Made by a program: the position numbers and the translations under genes. The notes beneath the pieces were generated by a model. That model was given only the letters and a program-made list of their open reading frames with translations, did not search any database and had not been told where the DNA came from. Below, in pieces: positions 8,947 to 19,042 of a stretch of 64,000 bases of DNA. Location of the stretch: assembly GCA_016720835.1 (NCBI GenBank), contig JADKJW010000008.1:22333-86332 (forward strand), given 5' to 3'. Within the stretch, counting starts at the first letter, position 1. Each line of letters opens with the position of its first letter. Source of the stretch: Ignavibacteria bacterium (GTDB taxonomy: Bacteria > Bacteroidota > Ignavibacteria > SZUA-365).

Positions 8947-11900
8947 ATGGGCCGTTTTGTTCAGGATGCCGACGGCGCGAAAGGCGTCGAGCTGATGTTC
9001 GCACGAACGCGCACTGTTGTTCTTGTATTGCTGGCTATCGTGGCGATGCACAGCGCCCCCGCTCAGGAAGGCGGTACTTCGCTTCCCGACAAGCAGCAGG
9101 TGGAATTCTATCGCGATTACGCGGTCATTTCCACAACCTGTCAGACTTGGGATGAGGCATACGCTCTCGCAAAACGCATCGTCGAGAAGGGAGGGGTTGT
9201 TTCGACGCTGCTCTCTCCGCAGCGCATGCTGGGCTGGGTCCCGGATTCGGTACGCCCGGCGATCAACGGGCTCGACCGCATTTCCGCCATCAGAACCACC
9301 GTCAGCATGCAGAAGGAGACCGCCGGTGGACTGTACGCGGACAACGTGTCGGCCGGACTCGACTATTTCAACAACGCGAAGCTCGGCACGATCGCCAAGA
9401 GCCCGCAATCGTCGCTGAACGCGGCGGGGTCGAGCACGGCAACCTGTCTCGACGGCGAAGATGACGTCGTGCTGAGTTCCTTCCTGTCGCAGCTCGGCCG
9501 CATGTCCGACAGTGCCGCGAAGGCGCAGAACGTTCCCGCGGAAGTGTGGCAGGGACGCATGAAGGACAGTGTCCAGTCCCTTCTCGGGATTCCCAGAGGA
9601 ATCATGAAGGGCGTCATCGCCGTGGAAGTGTTCATGCTCGAGAGCACGGGAGCGGGCGCCACGCACAACTGGAGTACGGCAGACGAGCGGGCGCAGATTG
9701 CCCAGACGGTCCGGATGTTCGATTTCTGGTCGCGCCGCGCGGCGGAGTACGGTCACACCCTGATGTTCCGCGGGACATGGTACAGGCCGTCCGCCACCAC
9801 CGTCGTCAACGTGACGGGCGAACCCATCAGCATGGACAAAGCGGATGACTGGCGACTCATCAGGCAGGTGATGACGAATCTCGGATACGCCAATCCGTTC
9901 GGCGATCCGGGTTGGGGATGGGTTGGGAGCATTCTCACGCTGGGGATTTGTCTGCCCTGCGATCTCGCGGCGGCCTGGTCGGTGTTCCCGGATGGCACGG
10001 AAAAGGAGTTCGTCCGGGTGATGAAATGGAATGATCGCCGCAGCGAGGAAATGCGCGTCGACCAGACCATCAGTCTGTTCATCAAGCTGCAACCGGCCGG
10101 CACGAATCATCGCGCCTACGCGCGCTCGGCCGGCAGCGGGTACGTGGGAGGAAGGGTATACATCCCCGAATTGCATATCAATATCGATCTTCCCGACATG
10201 GTCATCGGTCCGTACGCGGTGCTGGGAACGCGGGAAGGCGCCCCGGTGATCGCGCACGAGACGGCGCATTTATTCGGCGCGCCGGATGAATACCGCGAGA
10301 ACACGGGCGACACGGATTGTCCGCAGCCGGGCTACTGGTTCCGCGGAACGCCCAACCGGAACTGCATGGTGACCAACCCGACCTCGGTGCGCGCGCTGAT
10401 GCGGGACAATTCGGAAATCAATTTCACGAACAACGAGCTCAGCGGGGCGACGCCGGTATTCATCGGGTGGACGCGCACGGGCATTCATGGCGCCACCACC
10501 TTCAGCACCACTCCCGCGGGCATTCCCATCACCATGGATGCGGGGTTCGAGTCCGGACCCACGTTTGTCGGTCCGCGCCAGATCGAACTCGCGCAGGGCT
10601 TCACCATCCCTGCGGTTTCCGTCCCTCCGTTCGTGGACATCAGCGGGACCCGGTATTACTTCGACGCCTGGTATGAAAGGGCTCCCGGGTTTTCCGGGGT
10701 GTTCACCCGCACGGCCTGGGGGGCGACTCGTTCGGTGCGGCGCGACACCGCGGTCGCCGCATACGAAGCGCGCTACACCACCACGGGCGGCGGCATCACG
10801 ACGGCGAACAACACGCTGGAAGCGCGCCTCGGCATGGGTCCGGCAGTTTCAGGAACGAGAGAACGCATCCGCACGACGGGTATCGTGCTCGTCTGGCGGA
10901 ACACTCTTTCCGGATCGGGTGGTCAGTACATTCCCCAGCAATACCTGACCGGCGTGTGGACCGACATCCCCGCAGGATACTACTTCGCGGGTTCGGCGGC
11001 TCCCGGGTATTGGTACGCTGAACTATCCACTGCCGGAATCCGGGACGGTTCCGTGAACTATTTCCGGGTGGTTCCCGCGACTGCAGCCGGAGCGCGCGGC
11101 ACCCCGAGCAACGAGGTGACGATCGTCACACGGAACTCGACCCCGCTCGAGGACAGGTATGGGTCTGACATTCATGAACCCAACAACACCGGAGCGTCCG
11201 CCACGCCGATCGCCTTCAACGGATCGACGGACTCGAGCAAGACCCTCGATGCCGCGATCACCTACGATGCACTGGAGGAGTTCGGCTTTTCCTTCGACAC
11301 TGACCACTACTCCCTCAGCAGCACCGCGCTCGGAGGACAGTCGCTCCGCGTGACCATCATGCCGAAGCAGGGCTCCATATTCCATCCGTACGTGACCTAC
11401 AAGGCGACGGCCGCGGCCCCGGCCATCGAGGCTCGCCGCAGCGTCTCAGGCGGGTGGTACTTCGACGTCAGCAGCGAGGGCGTGAGCACGTTCGTCGTGA
11501 CTAGCCGCCGCGGATCATCGGATCTCATCGACTTCTCGACCGGCATCGGCAACTGGGGCGAGTATACCATTACCGTGAGACCGGTCCCGCCCATGCTTGG
11601 CGATCTCAGCCGTCTGTGTCCGGAATGCCGCTCCATCGCGCGCATTCCGGCCGGCGGCGGCAGGATCTATCCCTTCGGCACCGGCATCCCGGCGCAACGG
11701 CTCTTTACGCAGGCGGGGTTTCCCGTGTCCGCGCCCGTGCCGTTCGGGTATATCGCCGACGCCGATCCCGGTTTCGAGTTCAAGGGCTGGGAAGGTGATC
11801 TCGGAGGATCGAAGAATCCCGAATCGCGCAGCCTGAATCCGAAGACCGATCTGCCGGGCGAGCATCTGCTCATCGCGAAATTCTCGCCGCTGCCGCAGGG

Positions 11901-14228
11901 CCAATACGAGCTGGTGTACGATGTGCCCGAGGCATGGAAGTCCGTGCTCGGAGAATCGAAACGCACCCGCGGCGCGATGGACGAGGAATTCGACATCGAG
12001 CTGCCCGAGGCGGCGATGAACGGCTTCGATTTCCTCGGCTGGGAAGGCACCCTCACGGCGAGCGATATCGTCGCGCCGTCCGAGTGGAAGGTCAGTCCCC
12101 GCATCCGTGTGAAATTGACGAGGCATCTCTGGGTGCGTCCGCTGATCGTGCCGCGTCCCTGCACCGGCGGCAACCCGCAGGCGTTCACGCACGCCCTGTC
12201 GGTGACTTCCGCAAAGAACGACGCGACCATCCTCACCTACGGCATGCAGGCCGGGGCGGGTGACGGACTCGAGGCGGGACAGGTGGAGCTGCCGCCGCCG
12301 CCGCCCACGGACATCCATGACGCGCGATTCCTGAATATCGACGGCGCCGCGCAGGGCAGTCTCACGGACGTTCGCGCAATCACACCCGCGCATACGTTCG
12401 TCGGCAAGGTGCAGCCGGGCGACGCCGGAAATCCGGTGCGTTTCGCGTGGGCGCCCATTCCCGCGTCACTGCCGGGCACCTTCCTTCTTACCGCCGGGGC
12501 GACGCTGGTGAACATGCGTTCGACGACATCGATGACCGCGGATCTCGGCAGTTCGAGCAGCTTCACGATCCAGGTCACGCAGGACACCTGCAGGAGCTTC
12601 CGCGCACGGAAATCACCGTTGCCGTTTCCGACGTGGATGCCACGAACTTCCCCTTCATCCGCGGACGCGCGTGCGTCACCGACAAGCAGGGCAATCCGGT
12701 CATGACGGTGCGTCCTTCCGATGTGATGCTCTTCGAGAAGAAGGGCGGCGACCGCGCGCCCGGCATTCTTCGCGCATTCCGGCCGGCGGACGACTGCTAC
12801 ATTTTCGAGGGCTTCATCGACAACAGCACGCCGCAGGACAACGCCCACAAGCAGCGCAGTTTCGTGCTGACCGTCGGCATTCCGAATCCCTCCGGTCAGG
12901 ACGAGGAGGAAGTCACGATCACGCTCCCGGTGCCGGATCCGGGCACGGAGACCGGCAACGACAACGGCAAGCCCAACACGGCCTACAAGGTGCAGCACGG
13001 GGCGGGATGGCAGCTCGTGTCCATGCCGGTCATGCTCGCCAATTCGCGCGTCAACAGCGTGTTCGGCGACGGTTCCGTGCGGAGCGCGCTCTTCGGTTTC
13101 GACACGGAGCGGGGGTACATCTCGACGGATGCGCTCACCTTTGGAAAGGGCTACTGGCTGCGATTCGCTGGGACGGGCGAGGGCCGGGTCAACGGCACGG
13201 AACGCACCATCTTTGAAGTGCGCGGTCTTCCGGGCGTCGGGCAGGCGCCCGCGGACGGGTGGAATCTGATCGGCGGCATTTCGTACGATGTGCCCTTGAG
13301 CGCCATCACGCAGAGTCCCGCGAACGCGATTATTTCGCTCTTCGAATTCAACAACGGGTACAAGCCTGCCACCGTTCTCAAGCCCGGTCTCGGGTACTGG
13401 GTGAAGCTGCGCGCGGACGCGTCCCTGCGTCTCGTGAAGCCGTTCACCGGAGAACGCGGCGGCGGCGCCTCGAAAATCTCCGGGAGCCAGACGCCGCACG
13501 ACGGTGTTCTTGCATCGATCCCGCGCAGCGCCACGCTGACGGTGAGCGACGCGAGCGGATCGCGCGCGGAGCTGTTTTTCGCGCCGGCCTCCGCGATCGA
13601 GCGGCTCGGCAGCGACGAACGTGTTGCCGCCGAACTTCCTCCGGCGCCTCCCACCACGGCGTTCGACGCGCGTTTCGCCTCGGACTTCAGCTTCGCGGCG
13701 GACCAGGGCGCAGCCACGCTGCGCCTGCAGGGCAGCCCCCCGTGGGTTCTCGCATTCGACGGGAGCGCCGGCGATGCGGGAACGTGGGAGGTGTCGTTCA
13801 GCGACGGCGCGTTCATCGCGTCGATCGATGCGCGCAGCGGCGGGAATGCGAGCATCCCTCGTCCGTTTGACGGGACCTCGAGCGCGAGGATCCTGCTGCG
13901 CAAATCGACGCCGGCCCAGGCAGCGCCATCGGCCTTCGTTCTCGGACAAAACTATCCGAATCCATTCTCCGTGTCCGCGACGTCCGCGGGTGCCGGGACG
14001 CGCATCACCTACGAGATCGCCTCCGAGGAGAACGTGACGATCACGGTGTACGACGCGCTCGGACGGGCGGTTCGGGGCCTCGTGCGCCGGACCATGACTC
14101 CGGGTCGGTACACGACATTCTGGGATGGACGCGACGAGAGCGGGTACGAAGTTCCCGCGGGAAGCTACCTCTACGAACTGCGCGCCGGTGCCGTGCGCAG
14201 GACCAACCACATGATCGTCGTGAAGTAA
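8947..14228 (+). CDS. Very large secreted metallopeptidase-like protein with T9SS sorting domain (frameshifted)
   Basis: ATG 8947 is preceded by AGGAG at good spacing; an internal ATG at 8995 would start right at the signal peptide (TVVLVLLAIVAMHSAPAQ). Around residue 440 is HETAHLFGAPDEY, an HExxHxxGxxD metzincin-like zinc site, so peptidase activity is likely. Later parts hold InlB/FN-like beta domains (GYIADADPGFEFKGWEGDL, FDFLGWEGTL), two GWxLxxxP...GYWLRF modules, two ELPPxPPxxxxDARF motifs and a sorting domain (FVLGQNYPNPF...GSYLYELRAG). The frame breaks near 12588: FTIQVTQDT must continue LQELPRTEITVAVSDV one frame over, needing one more C (ACCCTGCAG). Repaired length is about 1760 residues. 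The downstream half is not a separate gene: it has no start region. Confidence 0.85.
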
Positions 14229-14240
14229 GGAGAACACCCC

Positions 14241-15377
14241 ATGCACAGATACCCCATCTCCCTGCTCGTTTTCGCCATGGTCGCGGCCTTGTGCGGGTCG
14301 GCCATCCCCGCACGAAGCCAGTCCCACGCGAAACGCGCGTCGATCTCCTTTCTGATCAGCAACAATCGCGGCCAGGTCGCATCCCTGACGACCGGGCTTC
14401 ACGAAAACGCGACGAAGGGTCTCGATCCGAGCGTGGGTGAGCAGGAGCTGCCCCCCGCGCCTCCGCAGGAAATATTCGACGCGCGCCTTGTCGCTCCCGC
14501 GTCGGGCATCATACTCGGCGAAGGGTCGTCAATCGACTACCGTCCCTGGCCCGCATCGGGGCAGACGGTCACCGAGAATTACCGCGTGCGGTATCAGGCG
14601 GGCCGCACCTGGCCGTCGGTGTCGCTGCGGCTCCCCGCCACGTTCAGCGAGAACATCCGGTCCGTGCGCATCGACAACAAGGCCGTCAAGGCCGGTGACA
14701 GTGTCGTGTCGCTGCTCGCAAGCGGCGACATGAACATCGCCGTCGAGTACCTTCTCGATCCGGTGACCTTCACCGTCGCGCCGCAAGCCGTGGTCTTCCC
14801 GCTGGGCAACCGCGACACCACGCTGCCCGCCATGAAGACGGTGCGGGTGACTCCGAGTACGGCGACGGCGTCGTGGAGCGTGTCCGCGTCGGATTCATGG
14901 ATCGACATCGACCGCACCTCGGGCACGGGTCCGCAGGACCTCCGTATCGGGATCAATCACCTCGCCTTCGAGGAGGGTCGCACTTCGGGCGCGGTGATCA
15001 TCCGCCAATCGATCGGGACAGCGCCGGTGTCGATCCCGGTGCATGTGGACATGGTCACGGCGTTGGACGCAACTCCCGAACCGGTGGGCTTCACCGTCGG
15101 CGAGGCATATCCGAATCCGATCACCATCTCCTCGGGATTCGCGGGCGTGACGCTGGGGTACACCCTCGATGCGCCGGCTCCGGTCACCGTGAGCGTGCAC
15201 GACGCGCTCGGCCGGAAAGTGCGCACCGTGGATGCGGCCGCGATGCGCGGTGCGGGTCGGCATACCGCCGTGTGGGACCTTCGCGGCGATGGCGGTTCGC
15301 GCCTCTCCGCGGGAGTGTACCGCATGCGCGTGGAGGTCGGCGGCGCGTCGCGTGTTCGCTCCATCATCGTGCGCTGA
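14241..15377 (+). CDS. Secreted BACON-like domain protein with T9SS sorting domain
   Basis: ATG 14241 lies 12 bp after the preceding stop, with AAGGAG in front, so it is probably co-transcribed with the metallopeptidase gene. The signal peptide (LLVFAMVAALCGSAIPARSQ) is followed by ELPPAPPQEIFDARL, a motif also found twice in the neighbour. Residues about 180-270 (VTPSTATASWSVSASDSWIDIDRTSG...) look like a BACON beta-sandwich, usually linked to carbohydrate or protein binding. The end (GEAYPNPI...GVYRMRVEVGG) is a sorting domain. At 378 residues it looks intact. A partner or accessory of the large peptidase is possible but unproven. Confidence 0.8.
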   Translation: MHRYPISLLVFAMVAALCGSAIPARSQSHAKRASISFLISNNRGQVASLTTGLHENATKGLDPSVGEQELPPAPPQEIFDARLVAPASGIILGEGSSIDYRPWPASGQTVTENYRVRYQAGRTWPSVSLRLPATFSENIRSVRIDNKAVKAGDSVVSLLASGDMNIAVEYLLDPVTFTVAPQAVVFPLGNRDTTLPAMKTVRVTPSTATASWSVSASDSWIDIDRTSGTGPQDLRIGINHLAFEEGRTSGAVIIRQSIGTAPVSIPVHVDMVTALDATPEPVGFTVGEAYPNPITISSGFAGVTLGYTLDAPAPVTVSVHDALGRKVRTVDAAAMRGAGRHTAVWDLRGDGGSRLSAGVYRMRVEVGGASRVRSIIVR

Positions 15378-15398
15378 CCCGCCGAACACCTGAGAACC

Positions 15399-15430
15399 CC
15401 GCCGCGGGCGGTCCGCGCCGTCCGCGGCGG
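15399..15430. terminator. GC-rich hairpin between secreted-protein genes
   Basis: CCGCCGCGG (15399-15407) and CCGCGGCGG (15422-15430) pair perfectly over 9 bp, in the 102-bp gap before the LamG gene. There is no clear T-tract, so this is a candidate terminator or attenuating hairpin only. Confidence 0.4.
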
Positions 15431-15479
15431 CACTCGTTGCACCAGTCCCGATCCACCTCTCGACCAAGGAAGCCCCGCG

Positions 15480-18400
15480 ATGCCGACACGTCACCTTGCT
15501 GCTCTCGTTTCCCTTGTCACTGCACTGCTGCTGTCCGGCGGTTCCGCGTTGCGGGCCGCGTATCCGGCGATGGACAGGCATGCGGTGTTCAATGGCGCGT
15601 CGTACATCAGTGTCCCCAACGCGGCGTCGCTCAACGGCGCGCTGCTCCAGGCCGGTGCGGTCAGCATCGACGCGTGGATCCATCCGACATCGTACTCGAA
15701 CTACCCGACCGTGGTCGGAAACACCTGGGACACGGGGTACTGGCTGGGATTGAATCCGAGCGGTCAATTGCGGTTCTATCCGGGATCCGCCGCGCTGTAC
15801 GAGAGCAACGCCGCGGTTCCGCTGAATCAATGGACGCATGTGGCCGTGACCTTTTCAGACAAGAACAACGAGGTGCAGTTCTTCATCAATGGCGCGCTCG
15901 ATCGCACGGTGAGCGGCGTCACGACCACGCTCGGCACGTCCAACACCGATTTCCGCATCGGCGCCGACCGGCAGGGCGCGAACGCCGCCTACTATTTCAA
16001 CGGCGGGATCGACGAGGTGCGGATCTGGAATGCGGCGATCAATTTCGCGACCGCGGCCGGATCGCTCTACCGCGTGCCGCACGTCTTCCGCGGCGGCGCC
16101 TACGGCCAGGCGCTCGTCAGTGCCTGGCGCATGAACGGCGATGCGGCCGATTCGACGGGAGGGAACAACGGCAGCGCCTCGGGTACCGTGTCCTATGCGG
16201 CGGGTCCGTCCACCGCGCACTACGCGCGGATCTGCGCCGCGTTCACGAACAACGGGAACACCGGACATGACTATTTCAGTATCCCGTCGCATGCAGGCAA
16301 CTCCTTTTCAGGGAGCTACACGCTCGAAATGTGGGCGTACCTGGCTGCCGGCGGCGCGGCGACGTCGTATCAAACGCTGGTCTGCAAGGGAACGGTCCTG
16401 AACAACGCGTTCTCGTACTGGCTCGGCGTCAACAAGCAGAGCGGGAAGCTGCGTTTTGCGCCAACGGGGAGTTGGGCCGCCGCGCTCGAGAGTACGGATC
16501 CGCTCCCCTCGGGACAGTGGGTGCATGTGGCGGCGACGTATACCTATGGCGGCAACACCGGCACGGCGCGGGTGTACGTCAACGGCGCACTGAAGGGATC
16601 GGGCGTCTTCAGCGGTGCCGCGTCCTTTTCGCAATCAGCACTGCTCGTCGCCACCTCGGATCCGCAGTTCCCTCCGGCGCAGGCGCACGCGCTCGCGGGG
16701 CGGATCGACGAGCTGCGCCTCTGGGACATCGCCAGAAGCGAGACGGATATCGCGAACTGCCACCGGCTCGAGGTCGACGGTCCCGTGCCGGGGCTCACCG
16801 CCTCGTATCACTTCGATGGAGACGTGCTGGATCTTTCCACGTCGTCGAATCACGGGCTGAATGCCAATGCCGCGTCGTTCGGCATGGTCTTTCTCAGCGC
16901 ACTGGATCTGCCCGCCTTGCCTGCGCTCCTCGTCAGCGCGCCCGACGGCGGAGAGAACTGGAGCATCGGAAGCGCGAGGAACATCACGTGGAGCGCGACG
17001 GGACTCGCGACGGTCACGCTCGAACTCTCGCGCGATGGCGGTGCCACCTTCGCTGAGACGATCGCCGCCAATCTCCCCGCGTCACCGGGAACGTTCTCCT
17101 GGAATGTGACGGGACCGGAGACGCCATCCGCGCGCGTCCGCGTCCGCACCGGCGGCACACCGGATCTGCGCGACACGTCGAACGCGGACTTCGGCATCGT
17201 GTCGCCGCCTCCGGTGGTCGCGGCGTCGCCCGCCGCCCTGAGTTTCAATGCCGGACAGAATGGCGCGTTGCCTCCGCACCAGAGCGTGGAACTCACGAAC
17301 ACGGGATCCGGCACGCTGTCGTGGAGCGCAACGTGGAGCGGGCCGTGGCTGGATGTGGCGCCCGCGTTCGGCAGCGGGAACAGCAGCACGCTGCAGGTGG
17401 GTGTCGCCAGCACGCTGTTGCCCGCGGGGGTGTATCGAGACACCGTCCGATTCACCGGAAACGCGTCCAACATGCCGTTCGCCGTTCCGGTGACCTACAC
17501 GGTCGTCTCCGCACCGCACCTCGCGGCCGATCCCTCTGCGCTGCAGTTCGCGACGCAGCCGGGCGTGAATCCGCCGGCACAGCATGTGCATCTCCGGAAC
17601 GCCGGCACCGGCATACTCGCGTGGACCGCCGGTTCGACCACACCCTGGATCACCGTGGCGCCGGCGAGTGGCGGCGCCGACGATTCGATCGAGGTCTCGA
17701 TCAATGTGGCCGGTCTCGCCGCCGGTCCGCACAGCGGAAGCATCGCGGTGACGGGAAATGCGGACAATGTGCCCTTCATCATTCCCGTGGAACTGCTCGT
17801 GTCGAACACCGCATACTTCCCTGTGTCGGGACGTGTGGAGTCCGGCGGCAGGCCTCTCGCGAATGTCTCGATTCAGGTGAGCGGCGACAGCGCGCTGACC
17901 GTGCTGACCGGCGGAGACGGGGCGTTCGCCGTGGCGGGCTTGCGGGCCGGATCGTATCTCATCACCGCTGTAAGCGCGATGTACTCCTTCGCGCCCGCCA
18001 CGTACGCGATACCCGCGCTCTCCGGTTCCCGCAACGATTTGAATTTTTCAGGCATCCCGAAATCCGGGAGCGCGATGCTCCATTACCGCGCGGGCTGGAA
18101 TCTCATTTCGCTGCCGGCAGACCCGGCTGATGGGAGTGTGGCGACACTGCTTCCGCATGCCAGTCCGCCGAAGGCGTGGCGCTACGCGCCGGATACCGGA
18201 TACGTCGAGGAGACGCGGCTCGTCTTCGGTGTCGGCTACTGGATGAAGTTCAGCAGAAGCGACAGCGCGCGGATCGACGGCGTGCTTCGCGGCGACCTGC
18301 GTCTCGCGTTGTCCGGCAGGGGCGGAGGATGGAATCTCATCGGGACCGCATCGGGTCCGGTGGACATCGCTTCGATCCGTCAGACGCCATCCGACGCGCT

Positions 18401-18560
18401 GATTAACATCTTCCAGTTCATCACCGGTACCGGCTATCGCATGCCCGCCGCAAACGTGCTTCAGCCCGGTCGGGGCTATTTCGTGAAGGTGCGGGGCGAC
18501 GCGACGCTCGAGATGCTTCTGCCGGCATTTGCGCCATCCATGATCGTGCGTGGGCAGTAA
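15480..18560 (+). CDS. Secreted LamG/BACON multidomain protein
   Basis: A 1026-residue protein with a signal peptide (LAALVSLVTALLLSGGSALRA). Domains in order: LamG/concanavalin-like domain at about 35-200 (FNGASYISVPNA...IDAWIHP...GGIDEVRIWNAAI); a second one at about 260-470 (YTLEMWAYLAAG...GRIDELRLWDIARS); an Ig-like segment; two BACON-type repeats with WLDVAPAFGSG and WITVAPASGGA; a carboxypeptidase regulatory-like segment (SGRVESGGRPLANVSI); then two GWNLIxxP...GYW/GYF modules. No typical T9SS sorting domain is seen: it ends in a GRGYFVKVRGDATLEMLLP module. A carbohydrate- or matrix-binding role is inferred from LamG. Its 3' end overlaps the convergent hydrogenase protease gene by 85 bp. 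Confidence 0.8.
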   Translation: MPTRHLAALVSLVTALLLSGGSALRAAYPAMDRHAVFNGASYISVPNAASLNGALLQAGAVSIDAWIHPTSYSNYPTVVGNTWDTGYWLGLNPSGQLRFYPGSAALYESNAAVPLNQWTHVAVTFSDKNNEVQFFINGALDRTVSGVTTTLGTSNTDFRIGADRQGANAAYYFNGGIDEVRIWNAAINFATAAGSLYRVPHVFRGGAYGQALVSAWRMNGDAADSTGGNNGSASGTVSYAAGPSTAHYARICAAFTNNGNTGHDYFSIPSHAGNSFSGSYTLEMWAYLAAGGAATSYQTLVCKGTVLNNAFSYWLGVNKQSGKLRFAPTGSWAAALESTDPLPSGQWVHVAATYTYGGNTGTARVYVNGALKGSGVFSGAASFSQSALLVATSDPQFPPAQAHALAGRIDELRLWDIARSETDIANCHRLEVDGPVPGLTASYHFDGDVLDLSTSSNHGLNANAASFGMVFLSALDLPALPALLVSAPDGGENWSIGSARNITWSATGLATVTLELSRDGGATFAETIAANLPASPGTFSWNVTGPETPSARVRVRTGGTPDLRDTSNADFGIVSPPPVVAASPAALSFNAGQNGALPPHQSVELTNTGSGTLSWSATWSGPWLDVAPAFGSGNSSTLQVGVASTLLPAGVYRDTVRFTGNASNMPFAVPVTYTVVSAPHLAADPSALQFATQPGVNPPAQHVHLRNAGTGILAWTAGSTTPWITVAPASGGADDSIEVSINVAGLAAGPHSGSIAVTGNADNVPFIIPVELLVSNTAYFPVSGRVESGGRPLANVSIQVSGDSALTVLTGGDGAFAVAGLRAGSYLITAVSAMYSFAPATYAIPALSGSRNDLNFSGIPKSGSAMLHYRAGWNLISLPADPADGSVATLLPHASPPKAWRYAPDTGYVEETRLVFGVGYWMKFSRSDSARIDGVLRGDLRLALSGRGGGWNLIGTASGPVDIASIRQTPSDALINIFQFITGTGYRMPAANVLQPGRGYFVKVRGDATLEMLLPAFAPSMIVRGQ

Positions 18561-19042
18561 TCCTCGGCTTGCATGCGGATGTCCTCGATCGTCGCCATCG
18601 CCCGCTCCACAAACGCGGGAAAGGCGTCGCGAACCGTGTCTGAGAAGCCTTCCCGCAGCGTGTGCGGATCCTCGGTCTCCATCGCGAGGATGCGCACGTC
18701 GCGCGGGAAGTGCATCTCGAGCTGCGAGGCGATGGAGAGCACTTCTGGCAGTCCGATGTAATGCGGCGAGGGGGCGGCCACGCTGCGGAAATCCCCGGGC
18801 TTGAACGCGTGGATGCTGCCCGGCGCGGAGATGCCGTCCTTCATCGCGTCGAGAATCAGCGCGCCGTCGTAGCCCTCCAGTAGTTCGAGCAGGGCGAGTC
18901 CCGCCTCGGCGGATTCGATCACATCCACCCCGGTGCCGCAGCGCGTGCGCAACTCGCGCGCGGCCGCCGGACCCACGCCGTCGTCGCCGCAGAGATCGTT
19001 GCCGAGGCCGAGTACGAGATACTTGGATCCTGAACTCCTCAT
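18476..19042 (-). CDS. [NiFe]-hydrogenase maturation protease
   Basis: 188 residues beginning MRSSGSKYLVLGLGNDLCGDDGVGP, the GxGNxLxxDDGxG signature of HyaD/HybD/HycI/FrcD endopeptidases. These enzymes cut the C-terminal tail of the large subunit after nickel insertion. Its ATG overlaps the stop of the large-subunit gene (ATGA), so the two are translationally coupled, and its substrate is almost certainly that subunit. The last ~30 residues are antisense to the end of the LamG gene and are longer than usual for the family, so a small 3' sequence error or a real extension are both possible. Last gene of the operon. Confidence 0.88.
   Translation of the reverse strand: MRSSGSKYLVLGLGNDLCGDDGVGPAAARELRTRCGTGVDVIESAEAGLALLELLEGYDGALILDAMKDGISAPGSIHAFKPGDFRSVAAPSPHYIGLPEVLSIASQLEMHFPRDVRILAMETEDPHTLREGFSDTVRDAFPAFVERAMATIEDIRMQAEDYCPRTIMDGANAGRSISSVASPRTFTK

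Noticed and set aside
12447..14228. Separate gene for the C-terminal half of the large metallopeptidase
   Set aside because: No start region or signal peptide; sequence continues directly from the upstream frame with one base repaired.
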